NCBI RefSeq assembly: GCF_030731595.1
Contig: NZ_JANQTS010000050.1
Location: forward strand, 1-50,389
Direction: 5' to 3'
Length of the DNA stretch: 50,389 bases
Source of the DNA: Yoonia sp.
GTDB lineage: Bacteria; Pseudomonadota; Alphaproteobacteria; Rhodobacterales; Rhodobacteraceae
Position 1 is the first letter of the stretch. Each line of letters begins with the position of its first letter. The position numbers were made by a program, and so were the translations under genes. The notes beneath the pieces are model-generated. The model worked only from the letters and a program-made list of their open reading frames with translations. It was not told the origin of the DNA and searched no databases. Below, in pieces: positions 17,768 to 24,817 of this stretch.

Positions 17768-18629
17768 TGGGATCAAAGGCATCGCGCAGCCCGTCCGCTA
17801 TGAAGTTGAGACAGAAGAGAACAGTTGCCAGCATACCTGCGGGCAGCAAGAGCAGGCGGATATCGGTGCTCATCGCTGCTGTGCCGCTTTGGATCAGGTT
17901 GCCCCAACTGGCCTGCGGTTCCTTGATGCCGATGCCAAGGAAGGACAGAAAACTTTCCGACAGGATCACCTCGGGGACCAACAGGCTGGAATAGACGATC
18001 ACGGTGGACAGGGTGTTGGGCACGATATGGGTCACGATGATCTGGCCGTCAGTCATGCCGCCTGCCCGGGCGGCCTCCACGAATTCGCGCCGGGCCAGCG
18101 ATTGGGCCTGGCCGCGTACGATCACGGCAGGGGTCAGCCAGAGCGTGAACACGATGGCCGCAAACAGCGCGATATTGCCGCCGCCAAAGAGCAGCGACAG
18201 CAGGATAACAAGGATCACATAGGGAAAGCCGTAAAGGACCTCGACCAGACGCATCATGATCCGGTCGATCCTGCCGCCGATAAACCCCGAGATCGCGCCA
18301 TAAAGCACGCCGATGAGCGCCGCCACCAGCGCCCCCAGAAATCCGATCGTCAGTGAAACGCGGCCCCCTTCCAGGGTGCGGACCAGCAGATCGCGCCCAA
18401 AGTTATCGGTGCCAAACAGATGGATCGAAGTGAAATCGACCCCCTGATTGATGGCGTCGAAATTTGCATCCTCGCCTGTGAAGGGAAAGAAGAATGGCCC
18501 GATAAAGCACGCCAGAATGATCGCTGTCAGCACCACGATACTGGCCATGGCCAAGCGGTTTTGCCGAAAGCGGCCCATCTGAAGCGACAGGGTGCTTTGC
18601 GGGATCGGGGCGAGGCTGGTGTCACTCAT
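17757..18629 (-). CDS. Oligopeptide/nickel-type ABC transporter permease, DppC-like
   Basis: A 290-residue inner-membrane permease. It has the N-terminal helix and FGTDNFGRDLLVRTLEGGRVSL segment seen in DppC/OppC proteins, about six membrane spans, and the cytoplasmic EAA loop (EAARAGGMTDGQIIVTHIVPN) that docks with the ATPases. ATG 18629 gives an 8-nt overlap with the DppB stop, and the six extra codons from 18647 are less likely. It forms the translocation pore with the DppB-like protein. Confidence 0.94.
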   Translation of the reverse strand: MSDTSLAPIPQSTLSLQMGRFRQNRLAMASIVVLTAIILACFIGPFFFPFTGEDANFDAINQGVDFTSIHLFGTDNFGRDLLVRTLEGGRVSLTIGFLGALVAALIGVLYGAISGFIGGRIDRIMMRLVEVLYGFPYVILVILLSLLFGGGNIALFAAIVFTLWLTPAVIVRGQAQSLARREFVEAARAGGMTDGQIIVTHIVPNTLSTVIVYSSLLVPEVILSESFLSFLGIGIKEPQASWGNLIQSGTAAMSTDIRLLLLPAGMLATVLFCLNFIADGLRDAFDPNDR

Positions 18630-19542
18630 TGCGCACCCTCGGGTCAAGCCAGCCGCGCAGGATATCGGCCAGAATGTTGAACACGATCAGGAAACCGCCG
18701 TAAAGGATCGTGATCCCCATCACCAAAGGATAGTCGCGGTTCAGTGCCGCATCCACGAAATGACGCCCGATGCCGGGCAAGGCAAAGATCGTCTCGATCA
18801 CGATAGACCCGGTGATGATCGCCGCTGTTGCGGGCCCAAGATAGGCGACCACCGGCAAGACAGCACCGGTCAAGGCGTGGTTCCAGACAACCCTGCGGCC
18901 GCCGATCCCTTTTGCCACCGCGGTGCGGATATAGTTCTCGCGCAATGTCTCGATCATTGCGGCACGGGTCAGCCGCGAAATATAGGCGATATTGGGCAAT
19001 GACAGCGCTACGATGGGCAGCACCAGATTGCGCCAGCTGTCGCCCCATCCGCCCACCGGCAACCAGCGCAGTGTCAGGGCGAAGTAGACTTGCATCAGCG
19101 GGGCCAGCACAAAGATGGGCACCGCGATGCCGATCACAGCGATGACGCCGGCCGAATAGTCGATGATCGAATTGCGCTTGAGCGCACCCAGAATGCCCAG
19201 CGTCACCCCCGTGACCGTGGCCACCATGACGGCCCAGAACCCGATGGTCAGCGAATAGGGCAATCCAGAGATCAGGATATCGGCGACGGAATAATCCCGA
19301 AAACGGATGGAAGGGCCGAAATCGAACCGCACGACGCCCCAGACATAACGCAGGAATTGCTGCAAGAGCGGCTCGTCCAGATGATAGGTCGCCTCGATAT
19401 TGGCCAAGATATCGGGGGAAATCTTGCGGTTGGAGGAAAACGGACCGCCCGGGGCAAGCCGCATGACGAAAAACGTCAGCGTCACAAGTGCCGCCAAGGT
19501 CAGAATTCCGTCGCCCGCCCGTTTGGTCAGAAATCTTAGCAT
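18622..19542 (-). CDS. Oligopeptide/nickel-type ABC transporter permease, DppB-like
   Basis: A 306-residue inner-membrane permease whose N-terminus MLRFLTKRAGDGIL and following hydrophobic helix are typical of DppB/OppB. Further signs are the periplasmic loop after TM1 with YHLDEPLLQQFLRY and the EAA loop TLRENYIRTAVAKGIGGRRVVWNHAL. ATG 19542 lies behind AGGGAT and is preferred to 19584. It is separated from the binding-protein gene by 51 nt that contain a 9-bp stem-loop (19561-19582), so it is probably expressed at a lower level than that protein. Confidence 0.94.
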   Translation of the reverse strand: MLRFLTKRAGDGILTLAALVTLTFFVMRLAPGGPFSSNRKISPDILANIEATYHLDEPLLQQFLRYVWGVVRFDFGPSIRFRDYSVADILISGLPYSLTIGFWAVMVATVTGVTLGILGALKRNSIIDYSAGVIAVIGIAVPIFVLAPLMQVYFALTLRWLPVGGWGDSWRNLVLPIVALSLPNIAYISRLTRAAMIETLRENYIRTAVAKGIGGRRVVWNHALTGAVLPVVAYLGPATAAIITGSIVIETIFALPGIGRHFVDAALNRDYPLVMGITILYGGFLIVFNILADILRGWLDPRVRNE

Positions 19543-19560
19543 ACCATCCCTGCGATAAAC

Positions 19561-19582
19561 GGGGCGCGGCGGACCGCGCCCC
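19561..19582 (-). terminator. Intercistronic stem-loop after the peptide-binding-protein gene
   Basis: The arms GGGGCGCGG (19561-19569) and CCGCGCCCC (19574-19582) pair perfectly over 9 bp around a 4-nt loop, between the stop of the binding-protein gene and the start of the permease gene. No T-run follows, so a role in mRNA stabilisation or partial termination is more likely than full termination. Confidence 0.7.
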
Positions 19583-19593
19583 AATGCCGATTG

Positions 19594-21192
19594 TTATTCC
19601 AGCGTCAGGTATTGGCTGTTGTGATAGCCCACTGGCGATTCCACCCAGCCGCCGACCCTTGGGCTGACCATCTGCCGTGTGGGGATGATCGAGATCGGAG
19701 CGACGATGTAGTCATCCAGCAGGATCTTTTCCGCAACCGCCAGCGCATCAAGCCGCGCTTGCGGGTCGGTCTGCGCCGATGCCACGTCCATTGCCGCCTC
19801 GTATTCAGGCGAGACCCAGTTGTAACCTGCCTCTGCACTTGGGCGCATGTAAGGAAGGAATGTCTCTGGCCCCGGGAAATCACCCACAAGGTTATCGGCA
19901 AAGACGTCCCATGTGCCGGCATAGAAGGCATCAAGCCATGCTTTGCGTTCCTGTGGTTCGACCACCGCATCGACGCCCAAAACCTGTTTCCACATCAAGG
20001 CGATCCCCTGCGCTCTGCGCACGGATTCTTCGGCGACGGTCGGCAGGATGTTGATCGTCAAAGGGTTGTCCGGCCCATAGCCTGCGGCGGCATAGAGTTC
20101 TTGCGCCAAGGCGTTACGTTCTTCCTGTGTCATCGCGGCTTCGTCAAAGACCGGCATGTTGTAGTTCGGGTCAAAACCGCCCGAGAAGGAATAGTTGGGC
20201 GTAGCCCCCGAACGCACAATCCGCCCTTCCAGCGTTTCGCGGTCGATCGCAATGGTCAGCGCACGGCGCAGGTTGATGTCCTGAAACGGCTCGCGCAGCA
20301 GGTTGAACGAATAATAGACAATATCGACACCTGCTGTGATCTTGACCTCGTCAGGAACCGTGGCTTGCAAGCTTTCCATCTGGGCGAGCGGAATATCATA
20401 GGTCACTTCCAATTCACCCGCCTGATAGCGCAGCAATTCGGTCGAGGCGTCCTCGGTCACATGATACTTCACGAAAGGAATAGAGACATTGGCCGCGTCC
20501 CAGTAGAGCGGGTTGCGTTCCAGAAGCACATGGCTTTGCGGGACGATCTCGCGGATGAGATAGGCGCCGTTGGTGACGACGCGCGCGGGATCGACAAAGA
20601 CACCCGCACCACCCGCATCAACGCTGGGGCTGTGCAGCGGTGGCATCGAAAAGGCCCCGCCCAGAATGTTCATGACATGGGGTGCAGGATTTTCCAGCTG
20701 GATCACGACAGTCCGGTCATCCGGTGCTGTCATGCCAAGGCCGGATGCATCTGTCGCATCGCCGTTGATGATGTCAGCAGCGCCCACGACTTGCACAACC
20801 GAAGTAAAGTAATAGCCGCGCTCTGATCCGGTATCGGGCAGCAGCGTGCGCATCAGCCCGTCCACATAATCCTGGGCCACCAGCGGATCGCCGTTTGACC
20901 AGACCAGTCCCTCGCGCAGGTTGAATGTATAGGTCAGACCGTCTTCGCTGACCTCCCAGCTTTCGGCAGCACCGGGCAGGATGTCGTAGCCGTTATAATT
21001 CACAAGGCCCTCATAGGCATCGCTGAGGATGGACCCTGCGGCGGCGTCAAAGTTCACATGCGGATCCATTGACGACCATTCCGACCCGATCCCGCGATCA
21101 AGCGTGTCGTCTTGCGCAAATGCAGGCGCCGCAAAGGCGCAAGCCAGAGCCAGCCAACTGCCAGCCAAGATAGAAAGTCGTGTCGTGGTCAT
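19594..21192 (-). CDS. Peptide/nickel-type ABC transporter substrate-binding protein (SBP_bac_5)
   Basis: A 532-residue cluster C binding protein. It has an N-terminal signal peptide (Thr/Arg start, hydrophobic core to residue 22, likely cleavage AFA|QDD after residue 26) without a lipobox. Family motifs seen are DPHVNFDAAAGSILSDAYEGLV, WEVSEDGLTYTFNLREGLVWSNGDPL and RRALTIAIDRETL. It would capture a peptide-like or cationic ligand in the periplasm and deliver it to the DppBC-like pore. ATG 21192 is preceded by AAAGGAGG at ideal spacing, the strongest ribosome-binding site of the operon. It follows the aspartoacylase-like gene after 19 nt. Confidence 0.95.
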   Translation of the reverse strand: MTTTRLSILAGSWLALACAFAAPAFAQDDTLDRGIGSEWSSMDPHVNFDAAAGSILSDAYEGLVNYNGYDILPGAAESWEVSEDGLTYTFNLREGLVWSNGDPLVAQDYVDGLMRTLLPDTGSERGYYFTSVVQVVGAADIINGDATDASGLGMTAPDDRTVVIQLENPAPHVMNILGGAFSMPPLHSPSVDAGGAGVFVDPARVVTNGAYLIREIVPQSHVLLERNPLYWDAANVSIPFVKYHVTEDASTELLRYQAGELEVTYDIPLAQMESLQATVPDEVKITAGVDIVYYSFNLLREPFQDINLRRALTIAIDRETLEGRIVRSGATPNYSFSGGFDPNYNMPVFDEAAMTQEERNALAQELYAAAGYGPDNPLTINILPTVAEESVRRAQGIALMWKQVLGVDAVVEPQERKAWLDAFYAGTWDVFADNLVGDFPGPETFLPYMRPSAEAGYNWVSPEYEAAMDVASAQTDPQARLDALAVAEKILLDDYIVAPISIIPTRQMVSPRVGGWVESPVGYHNSQYLTLE

Positions 21193-21211
21193 TTCAATCC
21201 TCCTTTAATGA

Positions 21212-22306
21212 TTAATCTGTTAACAAGTGACCCGCACGCAGGACGTCTTTTCCCGCGATATGGGCAAGGCTTTGTCCGCGCAGGCACGACGGCCAGAGTT
21301 CGATGCGAAACAACAGACCGGTGGTAACGGCTTGGACGGGCGCACGCACCCGCGTGACCGGATCAAGCACTTCGCCGATGATGTCGCCTTTGGTTACCCA
21401 ATCGCCCGGCGCGGCCCGCCAAAGCACGACTCCGCCTTGTGGCGCAAAGATTTCACCGGCTCCGCCCAGCGGCAAAACAGGGGCTTCTTCAAAGGCGGGT
21501 TGCGACTGACCGTTGACAGCTCCGATTGCTCCCAAGAACACCATCAATTCTGCGGCATCCTTTGTGGCTAACGCGTCGCTCACATCGTTCTGGCCGCGAT
21601 ATTCCAGCGTGACGGAAAAGCAGCCCGCCGGGATCGGGAAGCTCTTGCCGAAACGCTGGCGCAGGCTGGCCCAAGGGGCAGTATGCGCTTCGTCAAAGGC
21701 ATTGCCGCCGGATACTTCTTGCTCCAGCACCAGCTTTGCACCTGTGGCGCGACTCAGCAGGGCTGTGTCCTTTGGGCGCGCCGGTGACGCGTAAAAGTGC
21801 AAGACCGCCTGATGGTCGCAATGCAGGTCGAGGACGTAATCGGCATCATGCGACCACGTCAAAAGGGCCAGTTGGAGGTCCGCCAGCGCATTGCCGCGCG
21901 GCAAAGCGGCCAAAGCCTCTCCAAAAGCGCGGCGGATCAGGGTCAGGTTCTCGGTTTCCGATCCGGTCAGCACTGGTTCCAAGGCGTCTGCTGCCAGTGC
22001 GGCGAGATCAGGAAAGCCCCGGTTGAAATTGCGCATCGCAGTCAGGTCCTGACGCCCTTGCGGTTTATGCGCGATCCATTGTTCCAGACCGATCGGGTTT
22101 GCGATGGGCACAAGCCATATCTCGCCCGTGATCTGTCCTTGCGCCTCTGCCGCGTCCAGCATTTCCGTCAGATGATCGGCTACCAGAATGCCCGGCATTT
22201 CGTCTGCATGCAGACCGGCTTGGATGTAAACCTTTGGGCGGGCGTCGCTTTTGCCCCAGACCCGGGCATCAAGCGTGCGGGTCGTGCCGGGGCTGTCCCC
22301 GGCCAT
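21212..22306 (-). CDS. Succinylglutamate desuccinylase/aspartoacylase-family (M14-like) amidohydrolase
   Basis: A 364-residue zinc hydrolase of the AstE/AspA family. The metal site is visible as His33 and Glu36 in GLHADEMPG, with the third His in LDLHCDHQ, and NFNRGFPD supplies the usual substrate-binding Asn-Arg. Members cleave acyl groups from N-acyl amino acids or related amides. No signal peptide is seen, so it is cytoplasmic. It is the first gene of the importer operon, about 170 nt downstream of the promoter at 22484-22511. ATG 22306 is the only start after an in-frame TGA; its best SD sequence lies upstream of a 20-nt hairpin (see 22316-22335). Within the locus it probably de-acylates the imported compound. 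Confidence 0.87.
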   Translation of the reverse strand: MAGDSPGTTRTLDARVWGKSDARPKVYIQAGLHADEMPGILVADHLTEMLDAAEAQGQITGEIWLVPIANPIGLEQWIAHKPQGRQDLTAMRNFNRGFPDLAALAADALEPVLTGSETENLTLIRRAFGEALAALPRGNALADLQLALLTWSHDADYVLDLHCDHQAVLHFYASPARPKDTALLSRATGAKLVLEQEVSGGNAFDEAHTAPWASLRQRFGKSFPIPAGCFSVTLEYRGQNDVSDALATKDAAELMVFLGAIGAVNGQSQPAFEEAPVLPLGGAGEIFAPQGGVVLWRAAPGDWVTKGDIIGEVLDPVTRVRAPVQAVTTGLLFRIELWPSCLRGQSLAHIAGKDVLRAGHLLTD

Positions 22307-22315
22307 GATATGGCG

Positions 22316-22335
22316 GACCGACCTTATGGTCGGTC
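22316..22335 (-). promoter_or_regulatory. Perfect inverted repeat in the leader of the importer operon
   Basis: GACCGACC (22316-22323) and GGTCGGTC (22328-22335) are perfect 8-bp arms around TTAT, 9 nt upstream of the ATG at 22306. The SD-like AGGAG (22339-22335 on the minus strand) abuts the far side of the hairpin. The repeat may be an operator, or an RNA hairpin that brings AGGAG to a working distance from the start codon. Both readings are inference; the repeat itself is seen directly. Confidence 0.5.
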
Positions 22336-22473
22336 TCCTAGATGATGGGACGCATCAACTGAAATAGGCATCCCCGGCAAGACTGATTGCCTGGCTATTC
22401 GGGGAATGTCCCACCGGTTATTTGGCATCAGGCAGCGCCTAAATCATGATGTCAGGGATGCTGGCAGCTCCAG

Positions 22474-22641
22474 CTATTGAACGACTATACAACGCGCCAA
22501 GAAGCCGTCAACGTGAAAAGCCGCGACCTCTGGCACCCGCGCCAAATCGCGCGTCAGGCGTCGGATATTGTCAGCTTCCGCATCGTCCTCTTTGATCACC
22601 GCCGTTTGCTTGTCTTCGCTCTGCGGGCCAGACCAGTCCAA
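22474..22641 (-). other. Possible small ORF or gene remnant (55 codons)
   Basis: Between the SLC13 stop and the importer promoter, a TTG-started frame (LDWSGPQSEDKQTAVIKEDD, later ADNIRRLTRDLARVPEVAAF) has codon choice like the neighbouring genes and overlaps the SLC13 3' end only slightly (by no more than the start region's flank). I recognise no family. Its last codons overlap the -10/operator element, which argues against a functional gene; it may be a leftover 3' end of a lost gene. No clear ribosome-binding site is seen. Confidence 0.2.
22477..22511 (-). promoter_or_regulatory. Predicted promoter with 16-bp operator-like element (importer operon)
   Basis: On the minus strand TTGACG (22511-22506), a 16-nt spacer and TATAGT (22489-22484) form a good sigma70-type promoter. 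The -10 is covered by TTGAACGACTATACAA (plus strand, 22477-22492), which differs at only two positions from the element at 4889-4904 and sits in the same register to -10 and -35. A repressor bound here would block RNA polymerase. The BetI-like TetR at 2240-2860 is the candidate regulator (inference). Confidence 0.6.
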
Positions 22642-22648
22642 AACCCGG

Positions 22649-24514
22649 TCACAACGGCCAGACGATCAACAGCAGCGGTATGCTGACAACAACCACGATG
22701 ACCTCGACCAAAAGTCCCAGCCGCCAGTAGTCACCGAACCGGAATCCACCGGGACCCAGGATCAGCGTGTTGTTCTGGTGTCCGATCGGGGTAAGAAACG
22801 CGCAAGACGCGCCAATTGCGACCGCCATCAGGAAACTGTCCGGATTGACGCCAAGTGTCGCGGCAATCCCAAGGGCGATGGGGCACAGGATGGCGGCGGT
22901 GGCGGCGTTGTTCATCACGTCCGACAGGAACATCGTGGTGATCAACACCACGGCCAAGGCGGCGATCGGATTGCCTTGTGCGATGGTCCCGACCAGAAAC
23001 CGCGCCAGCATGTCGGCGGCTCCGGTGGTCTGCATCGCGCCCGCAACTGGGATCAGCGCCGCCAGCAGGACGATGATCGGCCAATCAATTGTCGTATAGA
23101 TTTTCCGCAGCGGGACCGTCCGCAAAAGCATGGAGGCCAGAACCCCAAGGGCAAAGCCCACCGGTGCAGGCAGCAGACCCAGCGTGACAATGCCGACAGC
23201 GCCCAACATGATCGCGCCCGCGATGATGGCCATGCGCTTGTCGGGGATGCGCAACTCGCGCTCGCCCAGAGGAACGCAGCCCGTGTCGTTGATAAATTCG
23301 GCCATCATCTCGGCCGGGCCCTGCAAGAGCAGCAGATCACCGGATTTCAGTTTTAGTTTGCGAAGCCGCGCCTGTGGCTGGCGCCCTTCCCGCGAGAGGG
23401 CAAGCAGATTGAGCCCATATCGGGTGCGCAGGCGCAGATCGCTGGCCGAACGCCCGACGATCGTCGCGCCCGGCAGGACGGCGAGTTCCCGCAAGACAAT
23501 ATCTTCGTCACGCTGATCGCTTTGATCGGCGTCGGCGACCTTGTCCGTCTTGCCGGTGGAAGTTTCCGCTTTGGCCGTTTTCGATGTCTTCCCGGGCGCA
23601 TCGTCTTTGTCACGCGGGGCGGTTTGCTGTGCCTCAAGCGTGATCCCAAAGACCGACAAAGCTTCGGCCAATGCGTCGACATCGGCCTGTATCACCAGAA
23701 CGTCCCCTGCATGAATCTTGCGCGCACCATGCGGCGCGGTCATGCGCACCTCGTTGCGCACCAGACCGACGATCTGTGCGCCGCTGTCGTCGATCTCGGC
23801 CTCGAAACCGCGCATTGTCAGGCCGACGGCCTTGCCTTTCTCGGGCACGCGGACCTCGGTCAAATAGGTGCCTGTGTCAAAACTGCTGCCGGCGGCAGAT
23901 TTGCGCGCAGGTACCAAGCGCCAACCGATGATCGCGACAAAAAGAACGCCCGTGATTGCAACCGCCAAGCCCACTGGGGCAAAGTCGAACATGGCAAACT
24001 GGCCCAGTCCGGCCTCTTCGCGAAAGCCTGATACGATCAGGTTCGGGGGCGTGCCCACAAGCGTCGTCATGCCGCCCAATATCGTCCCGAAGGCAAGCGG
24101 CATCAGGATTTGTCCGGGCGCTAGTCCAAGCCTGTCAGACACCTGCACGGCGATAGGCATCAAAAGCGCCATAGCACCCACGTTGTTCATGAAACCCGAC
24201 AGCGCGGCACCCAGTCCGATCAGCGCCAGCATCGTCGTGATCCGTCCGGCATCGCGCGGCAGGAGACTCCGCGCCAGCCAATCCACAGCACCTGTGTTGC
24301 GCAATCCCTGACTGAGCACCAGCACACAGGCCACTGTGATCACCGCCGGATGGCCAAAGCCCGCGAAGGCAGCGTCTGGCGGGACCAAGCCCGCGATGAC
24401 ACAGGCCAAAAGGGCAGCGAGGGCTACCACGTCATGGCGAAACCGCCCCCAAAGGAACAGCCCCATCATGGCAGCAATCATCGCGAAAATCAGAATCTGT
24501 GGATCGGTCAACAA
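22649..24514 (-). CDS. SLC13/DASS-type anion transporter with two RCK_C (TrkA-C) domains
   Basis: A 621-residue inner-membrane protein. Hydrophobic halves lie at about residues 1-200 and 415-621, with SGFMNNVGA (106-114) and VGTPPNL (153-159) matching the SNT-type substrate/Na+ sites of the sulfate-transporter-like branch. Between them are two RCK_C domains, about 215-293 (with the IHAGDVLVIQA strand) and 339-420 (LKSGDLLLLQGP), joined by an unusual charged, Lys/Asp/Thr-rich linker at 298-338. Relatives move sulfate, taurine or small dicarboxylates. The start at 24514 overlaps no other gene. It lies upstream of the importer operon on the same strand but is separated from it by 342 bp with its own promoter, so joint regulation is not implied. 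Confidence 0.88.
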   Translation of the reverse strand: MLTDPQILIFAMIAAMMGLFLWGRFRHDVVALAALLACVIAGLVPPDAAFAGFGHPAVITVACVLVLSQGLRNTGAVDWLARSLLPRDAGRITTMLALIGLGAALSGFMNNVGAMALLMPIAVQVSDRLGLAPGQILMPLAFGTILGGMTTLVGTPPNLIVSGFREEAGLGQFAMFDFAPVGLAVAITGVLFVAIIGWRLVPARKSAAGSSFDTGTYLTEVRVPEKGKAVGLTMRGFEAEIDDSGAQIVGLVRNEVRMTAPHGARKIHAGDVLVIQADVDALAEALSVFGITLEAQQTAPRDKDDAPGKTSKTAKAETSTGKTDKVADADQSDQRDEDIVLRELAVLPGATIVGRSASDLRLRTRYGLNLLALSREGRQPQARLRKLKLKSGDLLLLQGPAEMMAEFINDTGCVPLGERELRIPDKRMAIIAGAIMLGAVGIVTLGLLPAPVGFALGVLASMLLRTVPLRKIYTTIDWPIIVLLAALIPVAGAMQTTGAADMLARFLVGTIAQGNPIAALAVVLITTMFLSDVMNNAATAAILCPIALGIAATLGVNPDSFLMAVAIGASCAFLTPIGHQNNTLILGPGGFRFGDYWRLGLLVEVIVVVVSIPLLLIVWPL

Positions 24515-24561
24515 AACGGCTTTCGTGCTGGGTCTTGGCTTAGCGCAGGTTTTGCGACGTG

Positions 24562-24581
24562 GTGCTGATCCGGGTCAGCAC
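24562..24581. promoter_or_regulatory. Inverted repeat upstream of the SLC13 gene
   Basis: GTGCTGA (24562-24568) and TCAGCAC (24575-24581) are perfect 7-bp arms around TCCGGG, 48 bp upstream of the SLC13 start. No T-run follows on either strand, so a regulator-binding dyad is more likely than a terminator. The rest of the 303-bp gap 24515-24817 holds no gene that I can support. Confidence 0.35.
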
Positions 24582-24795
24582 AGCAGACCCTTTCTGATCA
24601 AATGGCATTGGGCGATCACGGTCCACTCGCCGGGTTTGCGTCACGAAAGCAAGTTTCACTCTTACGCCCAACGTAAAGCTAGCGCATGTGACCGGTGCTG
24701 TGCAAGGCAATGGGCTTGACCGCGCTTTGCGGCAGGCGCGGGGTGAGGCCGACGTCAGCACCCCTGCGCAGGTCTATGCCGACAAGCGGTTAGCC

Positions 24796-24809
24796 ACAGT
24801 GGCCACTGT
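24796..24809. repeat. 14-bp perfect palindrome after the glutamine-synthetase-like gene
   Basis: ACAGTGGCCACTGT is its own reverse complement and lies 8 bp past the stop codon at 24818. It could be a regulator site or the stem of a weak terminator; no T-run accompanies it. Confidence 0.3.
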
Positions 24810-24817
24810 CCCAGACC

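Noticed and set aside
22477-22686. A 69-codon plus-strand frame between the importer promoter and the SLC13 gene.
   Set aside because: It overlaps the SLC13 3' end antisense and lacks coding-like codon use; the minus-strand reading is better but still weak.
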